Positions 43,489 to 51,679 of a DNA stretch of 64,000 nucleotides are shown one piece after another. This DNA is from GCA-003244245 sp050699975. GTDB taxonomy: Bacteria > Actinomycetota > Actinomycetes > Mycobacteriales > Pseudonocardiaceae. Location of the stretch: the NCBI GenBank assembly GCA_050699975.1, contig JBOHGH010000008.1, positions 1-64,000 of the forward strand. The letters run 5' to 3'. The stretch's first letter is position 1; each line of letters begins with the position of its first letter. Position numbers and translations under genes: made by a program. The notes beneath the pieces were generated by a model that did no database searches, was not told the origin of the DNA, and saw only the letters and a program-made list of their open reading frames with translations.

Positions 43489-43896
43489 TCAGTGCCGGAA
43501 GATCACCGTGCGTTGCACAATGAAGTTGATACATGTGGCAGTGCCCTGTGCGACGACGAACGCGGCAGTGATCTCACCCTGCATCGGCGGCAGCAACGCG
43601 AGCATCACCGCGTTCATCCCCACCTGAACGACGAAGGTGATCCCGTACAGCGCCATCACCGAAGCGAGCTGCGCGCCGCCACCCCGGCCCTGGAACGTCC
43701 ACCGGCGGTTGATCAGGTAGGCGGTGGCGGTACCGGCGATGAATCCCAGCGCCTTGGCCAGATGCACCCACAGCCCGGTGGCCAGCAACGCCTGGTAGCT
43801 GCCGTAGTCAACGATGGCGGCGACGCCGCCGACGAGCACGAACCGGGTGAGCTGGGTGGCCAGGCTCCGACGCGCCGCTAGCTGGGGTGCGGCCAA
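43489..43896 (-). CDS. GtrA-family membrane protein
   Basis: A 135-residue, four-helix GtrA-type protein (TRFVLVGGVAAIVDYGSYQA, ALGFIAGTATAYLINRRWTF, VGMNAVMLALLPP). It corresponds by position and family to Rv3789, which lies near the emb genes and has been linked to arabinan assembly. The start is TTG 43896, supported by AAGGAG at ideal spacing. It converges with the first emb gene and diverges from the second, with overlapping promoter space. Confidence 0.85.
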   Translation of the reverse strand: MAAPQLAARRSLATQLTRFVLVGGVAAIVDYGSYQALLATGLWVHLAKALGFIAGTATAYLINRRWTFQGRGGGAQLASVMALYGITFVVQVGMNAVMLALLPPMQGEITAAFVVAQGTATCINFIVQRTVIFRH

Positions 43897-43970
43897 TCCG
43901 GGCTCCTTACCAGTGGCGGTCAGGTTCGAGAAGAGTACCGACGGGCCACCGGCACCGCCGGACCACCCGT

Positions 43971-43976
43971 TACCCT
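43971..43976 (+). promoter_or_regulatory. TACCCT -10 element of the second arabinosyltransferase gene
   Basis: TACCCT ends six bases before GTG 43983; no ribosome binding site is visible. Same spacing as at 40002-40014. Confidence 0.4.
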
Positions 43977-43982
43977 CCCGCC

Positions 43983-46900
43983 GTGGTCGCTTCCCGTTCG
44001 GAACGGACCACGGGATGGCGGGCTGTGACCTGGCAGGCAGCAGCGTTGGCCGGGCTGGCTGTGCTGGCGCTCGCCTGTGCGGTCGGTGCGCTGCTCGCCC
44101 CGGTGATCGTCGACGATCCGGTGGTCAGCTGGCCCCGGGCCGGAGAACAGCACCGTTCGACCGTGCTGCCGCTGGTGCCCTACCGCCCGTTGAGCCTGGA
44201 CGCCACGGTGCCGTGCGCCGCGCTGGCTGCGCTGGACCAGCGGGCCGAGGGCGGCGACGCGCTGCGCACCCTGCCTCCCCCCGTCGTGCCGTCCGACCAG
44301 ATCGATCTGGCGGACGCGCAGAGCTGGATCGATCAGGGCCTGGTCATCGGAGCGCACCGGGGCAACGTGGCGATCACGGCCTCTGGTGCCACCCTGCTTC
44401 GGGAGGTACTGCCCGAGCCCGGGTGCACCTATCGCATCGTGGCCGACGCAGGCTGGGTGCGGGTGCTGCGCGACGGGCAACAGCGAGCCGCCGCCCCGCT
44501 GCCGGTACCCCAGGTCGGCGAGCTGGCCACCGACCTCGAAGGTCACCCGGCGGCCGAGGGTCTGGCGGTGTCGCTGCACACCGATGCCCGCTACGAGTCC
44601 AGGCCGACCGCGCTGAAGATCGGTCTGCTGGTGGCCCACGGCGCCGCCCTGCTGGTGTTGCTCGTGCTGGCCTGGCGGTGGTGGGGCGGCCGAGCCGGGC
44701 CCATGGATGGCCCTATGGATGGGCCTGTCCAGCCGCCGTTACTGCGGCGGACCAGACTCCGGGCCGCTGACCTGGTGCTGGTGCTGGTCTCGGTGGTGTG
44801 GGTGCTGCTCGCGCCGACGAACTTCGACGACCCGTGGTATCTGCTGATGGCCCGAGGTGCCAACACCTCCGGCTCGATCGGCAACGCCATCTACATGTTC
44901 AACGTCACCGAGAACCCCTTCGTGGCCAGCCAGTACGTGCTGCAGGCTTGGGGGGCGATCGGCGGTTGGGACCTGGCGTGGATGCGGGTGGTGCCGCTGG
45001 TCTACGGGCTGCTCACCTGGGTGCTGCTGCGTCTGCTCCTGATCGCGGGTTTCGGCCGCGAGCTTGGTAGCAGCCGGGCGGTGTGGGCGCTGCTGGTGGC
45101 GTACCTGCTGTGGTGGCTGCCCTACGGGATGACGCTGCGTCCGGAACCGCTGATCGTGCTGTTCGCTGCCGCGACGCTGTTGCTGGCCGAGTTGGCCCGC
45201 CAGCGCCGCTCGATCGGCCGGCTTGCCGCGGCTACCACGACCGCCGCGCTGGCGGTGTCGGTCTCCCCTTCCGGGCTGGTCGCCGCGGCTCCGCTGGTGC
45301 TGGCACTGCCCTGGCTGTGGGCCTGGCTGCGTGCGCAACCGCGGGTCGCACAGGTGGCCGCGATCGGGCTGCTCGTCGCCGCGGGCACCAGCCTGGTGCC
45401 GGTGGGCTTCGCCGACGCCACGTTGGGCGACTTCCTGGAGTCCACCGCGGTGCATCAGTGGTACTACCGGACATACTCCTGGTACGAGGAGTTCGTTCAT
45501 TACCGGACAGTGCTGCACCTGCAGGACTCCAGCCAGTGGGCGCGTCGGGCACCCATCGTGCTCACCATCGCGGTCCTCGTGGTCGTCGCGCTGGGCAGCG
45601 TGGTGGACAGAGTGGCGGGCGGGGCGGTCAGCAACGGCTCCACCAACGGCGACCCGGTGCGCCGGCTGTTGTTGAGCAGTGCGCTCTGCTCGGCGATAGC
45701 GCTGGCGCTCCTCGCGCCGACACCGACCAAATGGGTCAACCACTTCGGAGCGGTGGCCGCCGCTCCCACCGTGTTACTTGCCGCAGCTCTGCTTCGGCCC
45801 CCGCTGCACCTTCCGTGGCGTTCCCCGGGGCGCCCACCGGGGCGTCCCCGCGCGGGTGCCGTCGCCGTCACCGCAGTGACGGCGGTGCTGGTGGGTGCGG
45901 TGTCACTGAGCTTCGCCGGACCGAACCTGTGGCGGCCCTATTCCGACCGGGGCCAGCCCTTCGGTAACCACCTCAACGCGGCCCTGGATTGGGCCGACCT
46001 CGGGAGCCTGCGACCCAAGCTGGGCCCCGTGCAGCTGGCCAACCCCACGCTCTGGGCCGCGGTCGCGCTCGCAGCGGCCGGCTGGGTGTGGTGGCGGCGT
46101 CGCCGCGGTCGAGATACCGCGCTGACCCCCGACCGAGCAGTGTTGCTGGCCGGTTCGATCATGATGGTGGTCATGACCATCGTCGTCTTCGTGTGGGCAC
46201 CGCTGCGCCAATACCCCGGGTGGTCGGTAGCGCTGTCGGCTGTTCGAGCGGTGCAGGACGAGCCATGCGCGCTGGCCGACTACGCTCAGATCCTCGTCGA
46301 TACCGAGGCGCAGCCGGTGCCCGCCGGTCCGGCGATCACTGACGGAGCGTTCGCCGCGGCGGCTGACGAGCCATCACCGGTGCCTGCACCGGCTCCGGAC
46401 ACGCTGGTCTGGCACAGCGCCGCCCAGGGCGGCCCAGAGATAGGGCTGCTGGTGACACCCTGGTTCGCGCTGCCTGCTGATGGGCCCGATATCGGGCCCG
46501 CGAATGGGCCCGCGAATGGCGGCACCGACTTGCTGATCCCGCTGCTCGGCACCCGCACAGACCAGTGGCTGACCCTGCAGTACGCCACCACCGCCGGGCC
46601 AAGCCCTGCCGTGGCCGGCACGGTCGGGCTGCCGGTGGACCCGACCGTGCCCAAGATGCAGTGGCAACAAACGGTCGTCGCCCTGGACCGGCTGTCCATC
46701 CCGCACCATTCGGGCCAGCCGCGGCCGTCGAGTGTGCGGCTGGTTATTCTCGACTTGGTGCCCGGCCCCGGCAGCTGGCTTGCGGTAGGCCAACCGCGGC
46801 TGGCGCAGTGGCGTCCGCTGACCACCCTGACCGCCGCGGCGCCGGTCTATGTCGACCAGGTCACCGCCACCCTGCTGCCCTGCGTCAACCAGGTCGGAGT

Positions 46901-47297
46901 CGAGGACGGGATCGCGCGGATGCCGGAGGTGCTGGTGCTGGGCGACGAGGGGTTCCCCCGGCACTTCCTCGACCTGATGTTCGAGGCCTTCCGGGGCGGT
47001 ACCCAGGTGCCGGCGGATCGCTCCGCGACAGCAGTGCGGGTGCCCACCCGGCTGATACCCGCCGGGCCACCCACCCTGCCCTGGGGCCGAGTCGCGCGGG
47101 TGGTCTACGACCACCCCGTCGGGCTGGTCGACCTGCGCGTCGAGTCGCTGCGGCGTGCCGGATGGACCCGGCTTGCCACGCTGGCCGATGAGGGCTATCA
47201 CGGGGATCTCGCGCCACCGGGCTCAGAGGTCACGCCGGGTGATCAGCCGGGACAAGGCCCTGCGCTCGGCGGCGGTGTGCGCCCGCGGGTGGGCTGA
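43983..47297 (+). CDS. arabinosyltransferase, second Emb-family protein
   Basis: A 1104-residue Emb paralogue. First helix ~18-40 (LAGLAVLALACAVGALLAPV), extracytoplasmic domain, then the multi-helix GT-C region with the acidic pair Asp282-Asp283 in PTNFDDPWYLLMARGAN and YMFNVTENPF. The C-terminal carbohydrate-binding domain is retained. GTG 43983 is chosen because longer reading adds an Arg-rich stretch that overlaps gtrA. It contains Gly/Pro-rich inserts (PMDGPMDGPVQP, DIGPANGPANGG). The second member implies a two-Emb system here, unlike the three in mycobacteria. Confidence 0.9.
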   Translation: MVASRSERTTGWRAVTWQAAALAGLAVLALACAVGALLAPVIVDDPVVSWPRAGEQHRSTVLPLVPYRPLSLDATVPCAALAALDQRAEGGDALRTLPPPVVPSDQIDLADAQSWIDQGLVIGAHRGNVAITASGATLLREVLPEPGCTYRIVADAGWVRVLRDGQQRAAAPLPVPQVGELATDLEGHPAAEGLAVSLHTDARYESRPTALKIGLLVAHGAALLVLLVLAWRWWGGRAGPMDGPMDGPVQPPLLRRTRLRAADLVLVLVSVVWVLLAPTNFDDPWYLLMARGANTSGSIGNAIYMFNVTENPFVASQYVLQAWGAIGGWDLAWMRVVPLVYGLLTWVLLRLLLIAGFGRELGSSRAVWALLVAYLLWWLPYGMTLRPEPLIVLFAAATLLLAELARQRRSIGRLAAATTTAALAVSVSPSGLVAAAPLVLALPWLWAWLRAQPRVAQVAAIGLLVAAGTSLVPVGFADATLGDFLESTAVHQWYYRTYSWYEEFVHYRTVLHLQDSSQWARRAPIVLTIAVLVVVALGSVVDRVAGGAVSNGSTNGDPVRRLLLSSALCSAIALALLAPTPTKWVNHFGAVAAAPTVLLAAALLRPPLHLPWRSPGRPPGRPRAGAVAVTAVTAVLVGAVSLSFAGPNLWRPYSDRGQPFGNHLNAALDWADLGSLRPKLGPVQLANPTLWAAVALAAAGWVWWRRRRGRDTALTPDRAVLLAGSIMMVVMTIVVFVWAPLRQYPGWSVALSAVRAVQDEPCALADYAQILVDTEAQPVPAGPAITDGAFAAAADEPSPVPAPAPDTLVWHSAAQGGPEIGLLVTPWFALPADGPDIGPANGPANGGTDLLIPLLGTRTDQWLTLQYATTAGPSPAVAGTVGLPVDPTVPKMQWQQTVVALDRLSIPHHSGQPRPSSVRLVILDLVPGPGSWLAVGQPRLAQWRPLTTLTAAAPVYVDQVTATLLPCVNQVGVEDGIARMPEVLVLGDEGFPRHFLDLMFEAFRGGTQVPADRSATAVRVPTRLIPAGPPTLPWGRVARVVYDHPVGLVDLRVESLRRAGWTRLATLADEGYHGDLAPPGSEVTPGDQPGQGPALGGGVRPRVG

Positions 47298-47302
47298 CCA
47301 CA

Positions 47303-48814
47303 GTGGTGAGCAACGACTACCTGGACGGTAACTACGCTCCGGTGCGGCAGGAACACACCATCACCGAATTGGCGGTGACGGGCACCATCCCGGAGCATCT
47401 CGACGGGAGGTACCTGCGAAACGGCCCCAACCCGGTCGCCGAGATCGACCCGGAGACCTACCACTGGTTCATGGGTGACGGCATGGTGCACGGGGTGCGC
47501 CTGCGCGACGGCAAGGCAGAGTGGTACCGCAACCGCTGGATTCGCACCCCGGCCATCGCCCGTTCGCTCGGCGAGCCGACCGATCGCCGCCGCCATCGTG
47601 CCGGGCTGGAGATGTTCGCCGCGAACACCAACGTGCTCTGCCACGCTGGTCGCACCCTGGCGCTGGCCGAAGGCGGGATCGCCAGCTACGAGCTCACCGA
47701 TGAACTGGACACAGTCGGGCCCTGCGACTTCGACGGCTCCCTGCCCGGCGGCTACACCGCCCACCCCAAATGCGACCCCGACACCGGAGAGCTGCACGCG
47801 GTCTCCTACTTCTTCGGCCGCGGCAACACCGTGCAGTACTCGATCATCGGGGTCGACGGACACGCTCGACATACCGTCGATGTCCCGGTCACGGGTAGCC
47901 CGATGATGCACGACTTCTCGCTCACCCAAAACCACGTGGTGTTCTACGATCTGCCGGTCACGTTTGATCCGGTTCACGGCGCCGGCATCGTCGTCCCGCG
48001 CGCATTGCGAGCACCGGCACGGCTGGTGCTCTCCGCGCTCATCGGCCGCGTCCGAGTGCCCGATCCGATCACGGCCATGTTCGGGAAAGGGGTCCGAGGG
48101 AACGCGAACATGCCCTACTCCTGGGACCCCGCCTACCCGGCTCGCATCGGCGTCCTGCCGCGCAAGGGCGGCGCTAGCGACATCCGGTGGTTCGACGTCC
48201 AGCCCTGCTATGTCTTCCACCCGCTCAACGCCTACGACGAAGCCGACACGATCGTCCTCGACGTCGTCCGGCACCCCACGATGTTCGACAGCGTCCGCGA
48301 TGAGCACAGGGAGCTGCGCGGATCCAACGAAAGCCCCACCACCCTCGACCGCTGGATCGTCGATCTCACCGCGGGGACGGTTCGCGAGATCCGGCTCGAC
48401 GACCACCCCCAGGAATTCCCGCGTATCGACGAACGGCTCCTGGGCCGACCGCACCGCTATGGCTATGCCATGCACGCCGCGCCCGGCACCGGAGCCATCG
48501 CCGTCGATGCCGTGCTCAAACATGACCTGCACCTGGGGCGCACCACGGTGCGACGGCTCGGCCAGCACAGCCAGCCCGGCGAGTTCGTGTTCATCCCGAA
48601 CAGCTCCGAAGCCCCCGAAGACGACGGCCTGCTCATGGGTTTCGTGTACGACGCCGCCACGAACCGCAGCGACCTGCTCCTGCTCGACGCCGCCACCCTC
48701 GACACCATCGCCGCGATCCACCTCCCCGACCGTGTCCCACACGGCTTCCACGGCAACTGGGCACCCAGTGAGGCGTTCACTCGCCTCGGCGGGGTGGGTC
48801 GGGGAGTTCGGTGA
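47303..48814 (+). CDS. carotenoid cleavage dioxygenase family protein
   Basis: A 503-residue retinal-pigment-epithelium-65/CCD-type non-haem iron enzyme. The four iron-binding histidines are visible: His154 (TAHPKCDPDTGEL), His203 (GSPMMHDFSLT), His306 (CYVFHPLNAYDE) and His483 (HGFHGNW). RYLRNGPNPV at ~37-46 is the family's N-terminal motif. It would cleave a carotenoid or apocarotenoid (or stilbene-like) double bond with O2. GTG 47303 is five bases after the Emb stop. It borders the terpenoid region, but its substrate is not shown by context. Confidence 0.9.
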   Translation: MVSNDYLDGNYAPVRQEHTITELAVTGTIPEHLDGRYLRNGPNPVAEIDPETYHWFMGDGMVHGVRLRDGKAEWYRNRWIRTPAIARSLGEPTDRRRHRAGLEMFAANTNVLCHAGRTLALAEGGIASYELTDELDTVGPCDFDGSLPGGYTAHPKCDPDTGELHAVSYFFGRGNTVQYSIIGVDGHARHTVDVPVTGSPMMHDFSLTQNHVVFYDLPVTFDPVHGAGIVVPRALRAPARLVLSALIGRVRVPDPITAMFGKGVRGNANMPYSWDPAYPARIGVLPRKGGASDIRWFDVQPCYVFHPLNAYDEADTIVLDVVRHPTMFDSVRDEHRELRGSNESPTTLDRWIVDLTAGTVREIRLDDHPQEFPRIDERLLGRPHRYGYAMHAAPGTGAIAVDAVLKHDLHLGRTTVRRLGQHSQPGEFVFIPNSSEAPEDDGLLMGFVYDAATNRSDLLLLDAATLDTIAAIHLPDRVPHGFHGNWAPSEAFTRLGGVGRGVR

Positions 48815-49493
48815 CCACGGGTATCGCCCGCCGCGGCCAGTCGGTAGCCTGCCAGCGCTCGAGCCAGGAATCCGTGGCGATGGCCGGCAGCAGCCCTTGC
48901 CACAGGTCCGTGACCGCCTCCCAGAGCTGGTCAGGGGTGAGGTCACAGATCAGGTTGGCGCCGGTCATCATGACCACGACCAAGCGGGCTATCCGGGTCG
49001 GGTCGAGGCCGGGTCGAAGCAGCCCCGCCGCCGCGGCAGCGGTGAGTTGCTCGACGGCCGCCGCTTCTCCATAGGCGTAGTGCTCGGCAGCGCCGGCGCA
49101 GACCAGTCCGCGGTCGGTCAGCAGCTGGATGCCGCCGCGGGCGATGGGATCGGCGATCATGCGGGCGATGACCTCGTCGGTCTGGGCAAGCAGGGTCCAT
49201 AGTGGGTCCAAACCGCGGGCGTTGACCTCGGCGACCAGCACCTTCCAGTGCTCCACCATCTCGGCCACGACCGCGTCGGCAAGGGCCTGTTTGGAGGCGA
49301 AATGAAAGTACAGCGCCCCCTTGGTGACCTTGCTGGCGGCGATCACCTCGCTCAGTGATGTGCCGTGGTAGCCCACCGCCGCAAACTGAGCCGCGGCCGC
49401 GACCAGCAGCGCCCGTCGGGTAACCCGTGCCCTGCTCTGGGGATTCTCGGCCGCCACCATTGCGGCGACCGGCTCCCGCCGCGGCGTAACCAC
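48777..49493 (-). CDS. TetR-family regulator, gamma-butyrolactone-receptor-like
   Basis: A 238-residue regulator. The HTH (AAAAQFAAVGYHGTSLSEVI, AASKVTKGALYFHFASKQAL) and the C-terminal end (LWEAVTDLWQGLLPAIATDS WLERW) follow the ArpA/ScbR pattern of autoregulator receptors that govern secondary metabolism. GTG 49493 follows GGAGGGAGGGG. Its 3' end overlaps the carotenoid oxygenase tail by 38 bases. It is divergent from the LAL regulator and terpene operon across a 476-base region with operator-like repeats, so it probably represses one or both. No butyrolactone synthase (AfsA) gene is in the window. Confidence 0.82.
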   Translation of the reverse strand: MVTPRREPVAAMVAAENPQSRARVTRRALLVAAAAQFAAVGYHGTSLSEVIAASKVTKGALYFHFASKQALADAVVAEMVEHWKVLVAEVNARGLDPLWTLLAQTDEVIARMIADPIARGGIQLLTDRGLVCAGAAEHYAYGEAAAVEQLTAAAAAGLLRPGLDPTRIARLVVVMMTGANLICDLTPDQLWEAVTDLWQGLLPAIATDSWLERWQATDWPRRAIPVVTELPDPPRRGE

Positions 49494-49969
49494 CTAATCC
49501 CCTCCCTCCTGTCGATGGCCCAGACTGCTATGCCACCGGGCATGGCGCCAAACTAGAGCACGCGCCCTGCTGCGCACTGGCGTGGCGTTGGGGTGAGACG
49601 CCTTGCGTGCAAGCCAACCGGTCGGTACCTTTGATGGTACCGGCGTAAACCGTCCGCTAGACCGGTCCGTGTGAATGGACGCGGTGCGCAACCCAGCGAG
49701 GTGTGCCGGGGTTGCGGCGTGTTTTCCCGGGGCGCAATGCTTAGATAAATCCGAATGCACGGCCCGGCAGGAACAAACCGAATAAAAGGCACGCTACTGA
49801 CGTGTCAGAAGTACCCTGGCCAGCGAAAGCGAGGGGACGGTGGCGATTTGCGCTGGCATTCCCCGCGGGATTACCTAAGGGGTTATTCTCTCATGTTCAC
49901 GGCCAACCTGGTCCGCGGCTACTGCGTGGCGTCAGCACCCAATCCTGATGCGGCTGTTGTGACCTGACG
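49494..49969. promoter_or_regulatory. divergent regulatory region with operator-like inverted repeats
   Basis: 476 bases without a gene between the receptor-like TetR and the LAL regulator. An inverted repeat, cggtacc-6-ggtaccg, lies at 49623-49642 within a run of ACCGGTC-type half sites (to about 49670). A smaller one, cttgc-gt-gcaag, lies at 49602-49613. The GGTCGG/ACCGGT content resembles autoregulator receptor elements. Binding is inferred. Confidence 0.5.
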
Positions 49970-51550
49970 ATGGGCAGCGCTACCGGCTCACTGTGTTGCG
50001 CCGGAAGCACCCGACCCCTTGTTCCGGGACGCGTGCGGGAGCTCTGTGCGCTGCAGGCCGAGCGGCACCGCAGCGCACTGGGTGAGCTGCGAGTGGCCTT
50101 GGTGCTCGGCGACGCAGGGCTGGGCAAGACACGGCTGGCGGCCGAACTGCTGCCTCGCGACGACGAGTCGGCCGTCGGGCTGATCGCCCACAGCTCCCCC
50201 CTGGGGGGTATGCCGCTGTTCGGCCCATGGGCAGACGCTCTCGGCTTGCATCCGGGTGATCTGGACCCGGAGGGGGTCTGTCGCGCCTGCGGGAGCGGGC
50301 TCGGTGGCCTGCCGGCGCTCGTGCGCCACGCCGAGATCGGGCACGACGCGTCCGCGTGCGCTGCCGCCCTTCGCTACCACCTCGTTGAGTGGATCCCGGG
50401 TCTGCTCGCCAAGGCGAGCGCTGACCGGCCGATCATCGTGCTCATCGACGACATCCACCAGGGCCATGATGTGATGTGGGAGATGCTGCTGCGGCTGGCG
50501 TGGGACTTTCCGGCCAGCCAGCTGTTCGTGCTCGCCACCGCCCGGCCGGCGGAGCTGGCCAGGCACCGGATGGCCGTCGAAGTGCTGCATACCTTGGAGC
50601 AGGAAGCGATGGTATGCCGGATTCAGCTAGCCCCGTTCTCCCGGGAGGATGTCCGGGAGCTGGCCGCGGAGATCCTTGGACGAGACCGGGTGCCGGCAGC
50701 GCTCGTGGACTGGCTGACGGCTCGCGCGCAGGGTAACCCGCGGTGTGCCGTCGGGCTGCAGGAGGCACTGGTCGACAACGGCGCAGATCTCCACGCACCT
50801 GCATTGGACGCGGTACCGGAGAAACTGGCCCGCTGGGTCCGCACCGAGGTGGCGCGGCTCGACCCGCCGGCCCTGGCGCTGGTCGAGGTGCTCGCCGTAG
50901 TCGGAGAACTGGTCGATCCCGGGGACCTCACCCGGATCACCAACCAGCCGATCGACGACATCGCGCTCGCCCTGGAGCGGCTCGTGCGTTCTGGGATGGT
51001 CGTCGAGCAGCAGCACAACCGGTTCTTGGGCTATGAGGTCGCCCATCCGCTCACCCGGGAGGTGCTCTACACAGATATCGGTGGTGCCAGGCGGCGCGTG
51101 ATGCACCGGCGGGTGGCGGGGACGATGCTCCGGTCTGGGCGGACGGAGGCTGCGGCGTCGCACTTCGTCCGCGCGGCGCAGGCAGGGGACAGCGAGGCGA
51201 TCGACGCCCTCGAGGCGTTGGCGCCCACGGTCGGCCGGTCGGGTCGTTTCGACGCGTGCGGAGCCATCCTGCGCCGCGAGCAGGCCCGCACTCCCCCCAT
51301 CCCGGCCGGGCCGGAGGGACAGTGCAGCACGGCGGCGACCCACGGCCCGGGCGCACTGACCAGACGGGAGCGGCAGATCGTCGAGCTGGCCGCCGGCGGC
51401 TACACCGCCCCGCAGATCGCCAGCCGGCTCCACATCGGCGTGCGCACCGTGGAAACCCACCTCGCCCGCAGTTATCCCAAGCTGGGGGTCGACTCCAAAC
51501 AACAGCTTGTGCATCGCGCCGCCGAGTTCGGATTCACGCCCGGTCCGTAG
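49970..51550 (+). CDS. LuxR-family regulator with AAA domain (short LAL type)
   Basis: A 526-residue regulator. Walker A LGDAGLGKTR lies near residue 46 and a Walker B-like PIIVLIDDIH near residue 150. A helical mid-region follows, then a LuxR HTH at ~455-515 (LTRRERQIVELAAGGYTAPQ, IASRLHIGVRTVETHLARSY). Typical LAL proteins exceed 850 residues; the long TPR region is much reduced here. It is the first gene of the rightward block and is probably the pathway activator of the encapsulin/terpene operon. A large hairpin overlaps its stop codon. Confidence 0.85.
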   Translation: MGSATGSLCCAGSTRPLVPGRVRELCALQAERHRSALGELRVALVLGDAGLGKTRLAAELLPRDDESAVGLIAHSSPLGGMPLFGPWADALGLHPGDLDPEGVCRACGSGLGGLPALVRHAEIGHDASACAAALRYHLVEWIPGLLAKASADRPIIVLIDDIHQGHDVMWEMLLRLAWDFPASQLFVLATARPAELARHRMAVEVLHTLEQEAMVCRIQLAPFSREDVRELAAEILGRDRVPAALVDWLTARAQGNPRCAVGLQEALVDNGADLHAPALDAVPEKLARWVRTEVARLDPPALALVEVLAVVGELVDPGDLTRITNQPIDDIALALERLVRSGMVVEQQHNRFLGYEVAHPLTREVLYTDIGGARRRVMHRRVAGTMLRSGRTEAAASHFVRAAQAGDSEAIDALEALAPTVGRSGRFDACGAILRREQARTPPIPAGPEGQCSTAATHGPGALTRRERQIVELAAGGYTAPQIASRLHIGVRTVETHLARSYPKLGVDSKQQLVHRAAEFGFTPGP

Positions 51551-51567
51551 AAACTACGGACCGGGCG
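51537..51567 (+). terminator. 14-bp-stem hairpin at the end of the LAL regulator gene
   Basis: cgcccggtccgtag (51537-51550) and ctacggaccgggcg (51554-51567) are perfect complements around an AAA loop; the stem includes the TAG stop codon. No T-tract follows. It could act as terminator, attenuator or mRNA stabiliser between the regulator and the encapsulin operon. Confidence 0.65.
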
Positions 51568-51570
51568 AAG

Positions 51571-51587
51571 TCCGTAGTTTCTACGGA
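51571..51587 (+). promoter_or_regulatory. second, mirror-image hairpin
   Basis: tccgtag-TTT-ctacgga repeats the core of the preceding hairpin on the opposite strand (loop TTT instead of AAA). The two can form alternative pairings with each other, as in an attenuator, or serve as a protein-binding site ahead of the encapsulin gene. Confidence 0.5.
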
Positions 51588-51679
51588 TGGCTCACCAGGC
51601 TGTGATCCCTAAAATGTGCTGCGACCGTGGGGGTAATTTCCTTCTCCGTGGATACGGACAGAGATTGGTGGTGTACGCG

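Noticed and set aside
44739..45743. antisense frame rich in His/Gln/Arg within the second arabinosyltransferase gene
   Set aside because: Low-complexity shadow of membrane-helix codons.
47243..48946. 567-codon antisense frame under the carotenoid oxygenase
   Set aside because: The plus-strand protein has all four iron ligands; the antisense frame has no recognisable fold.
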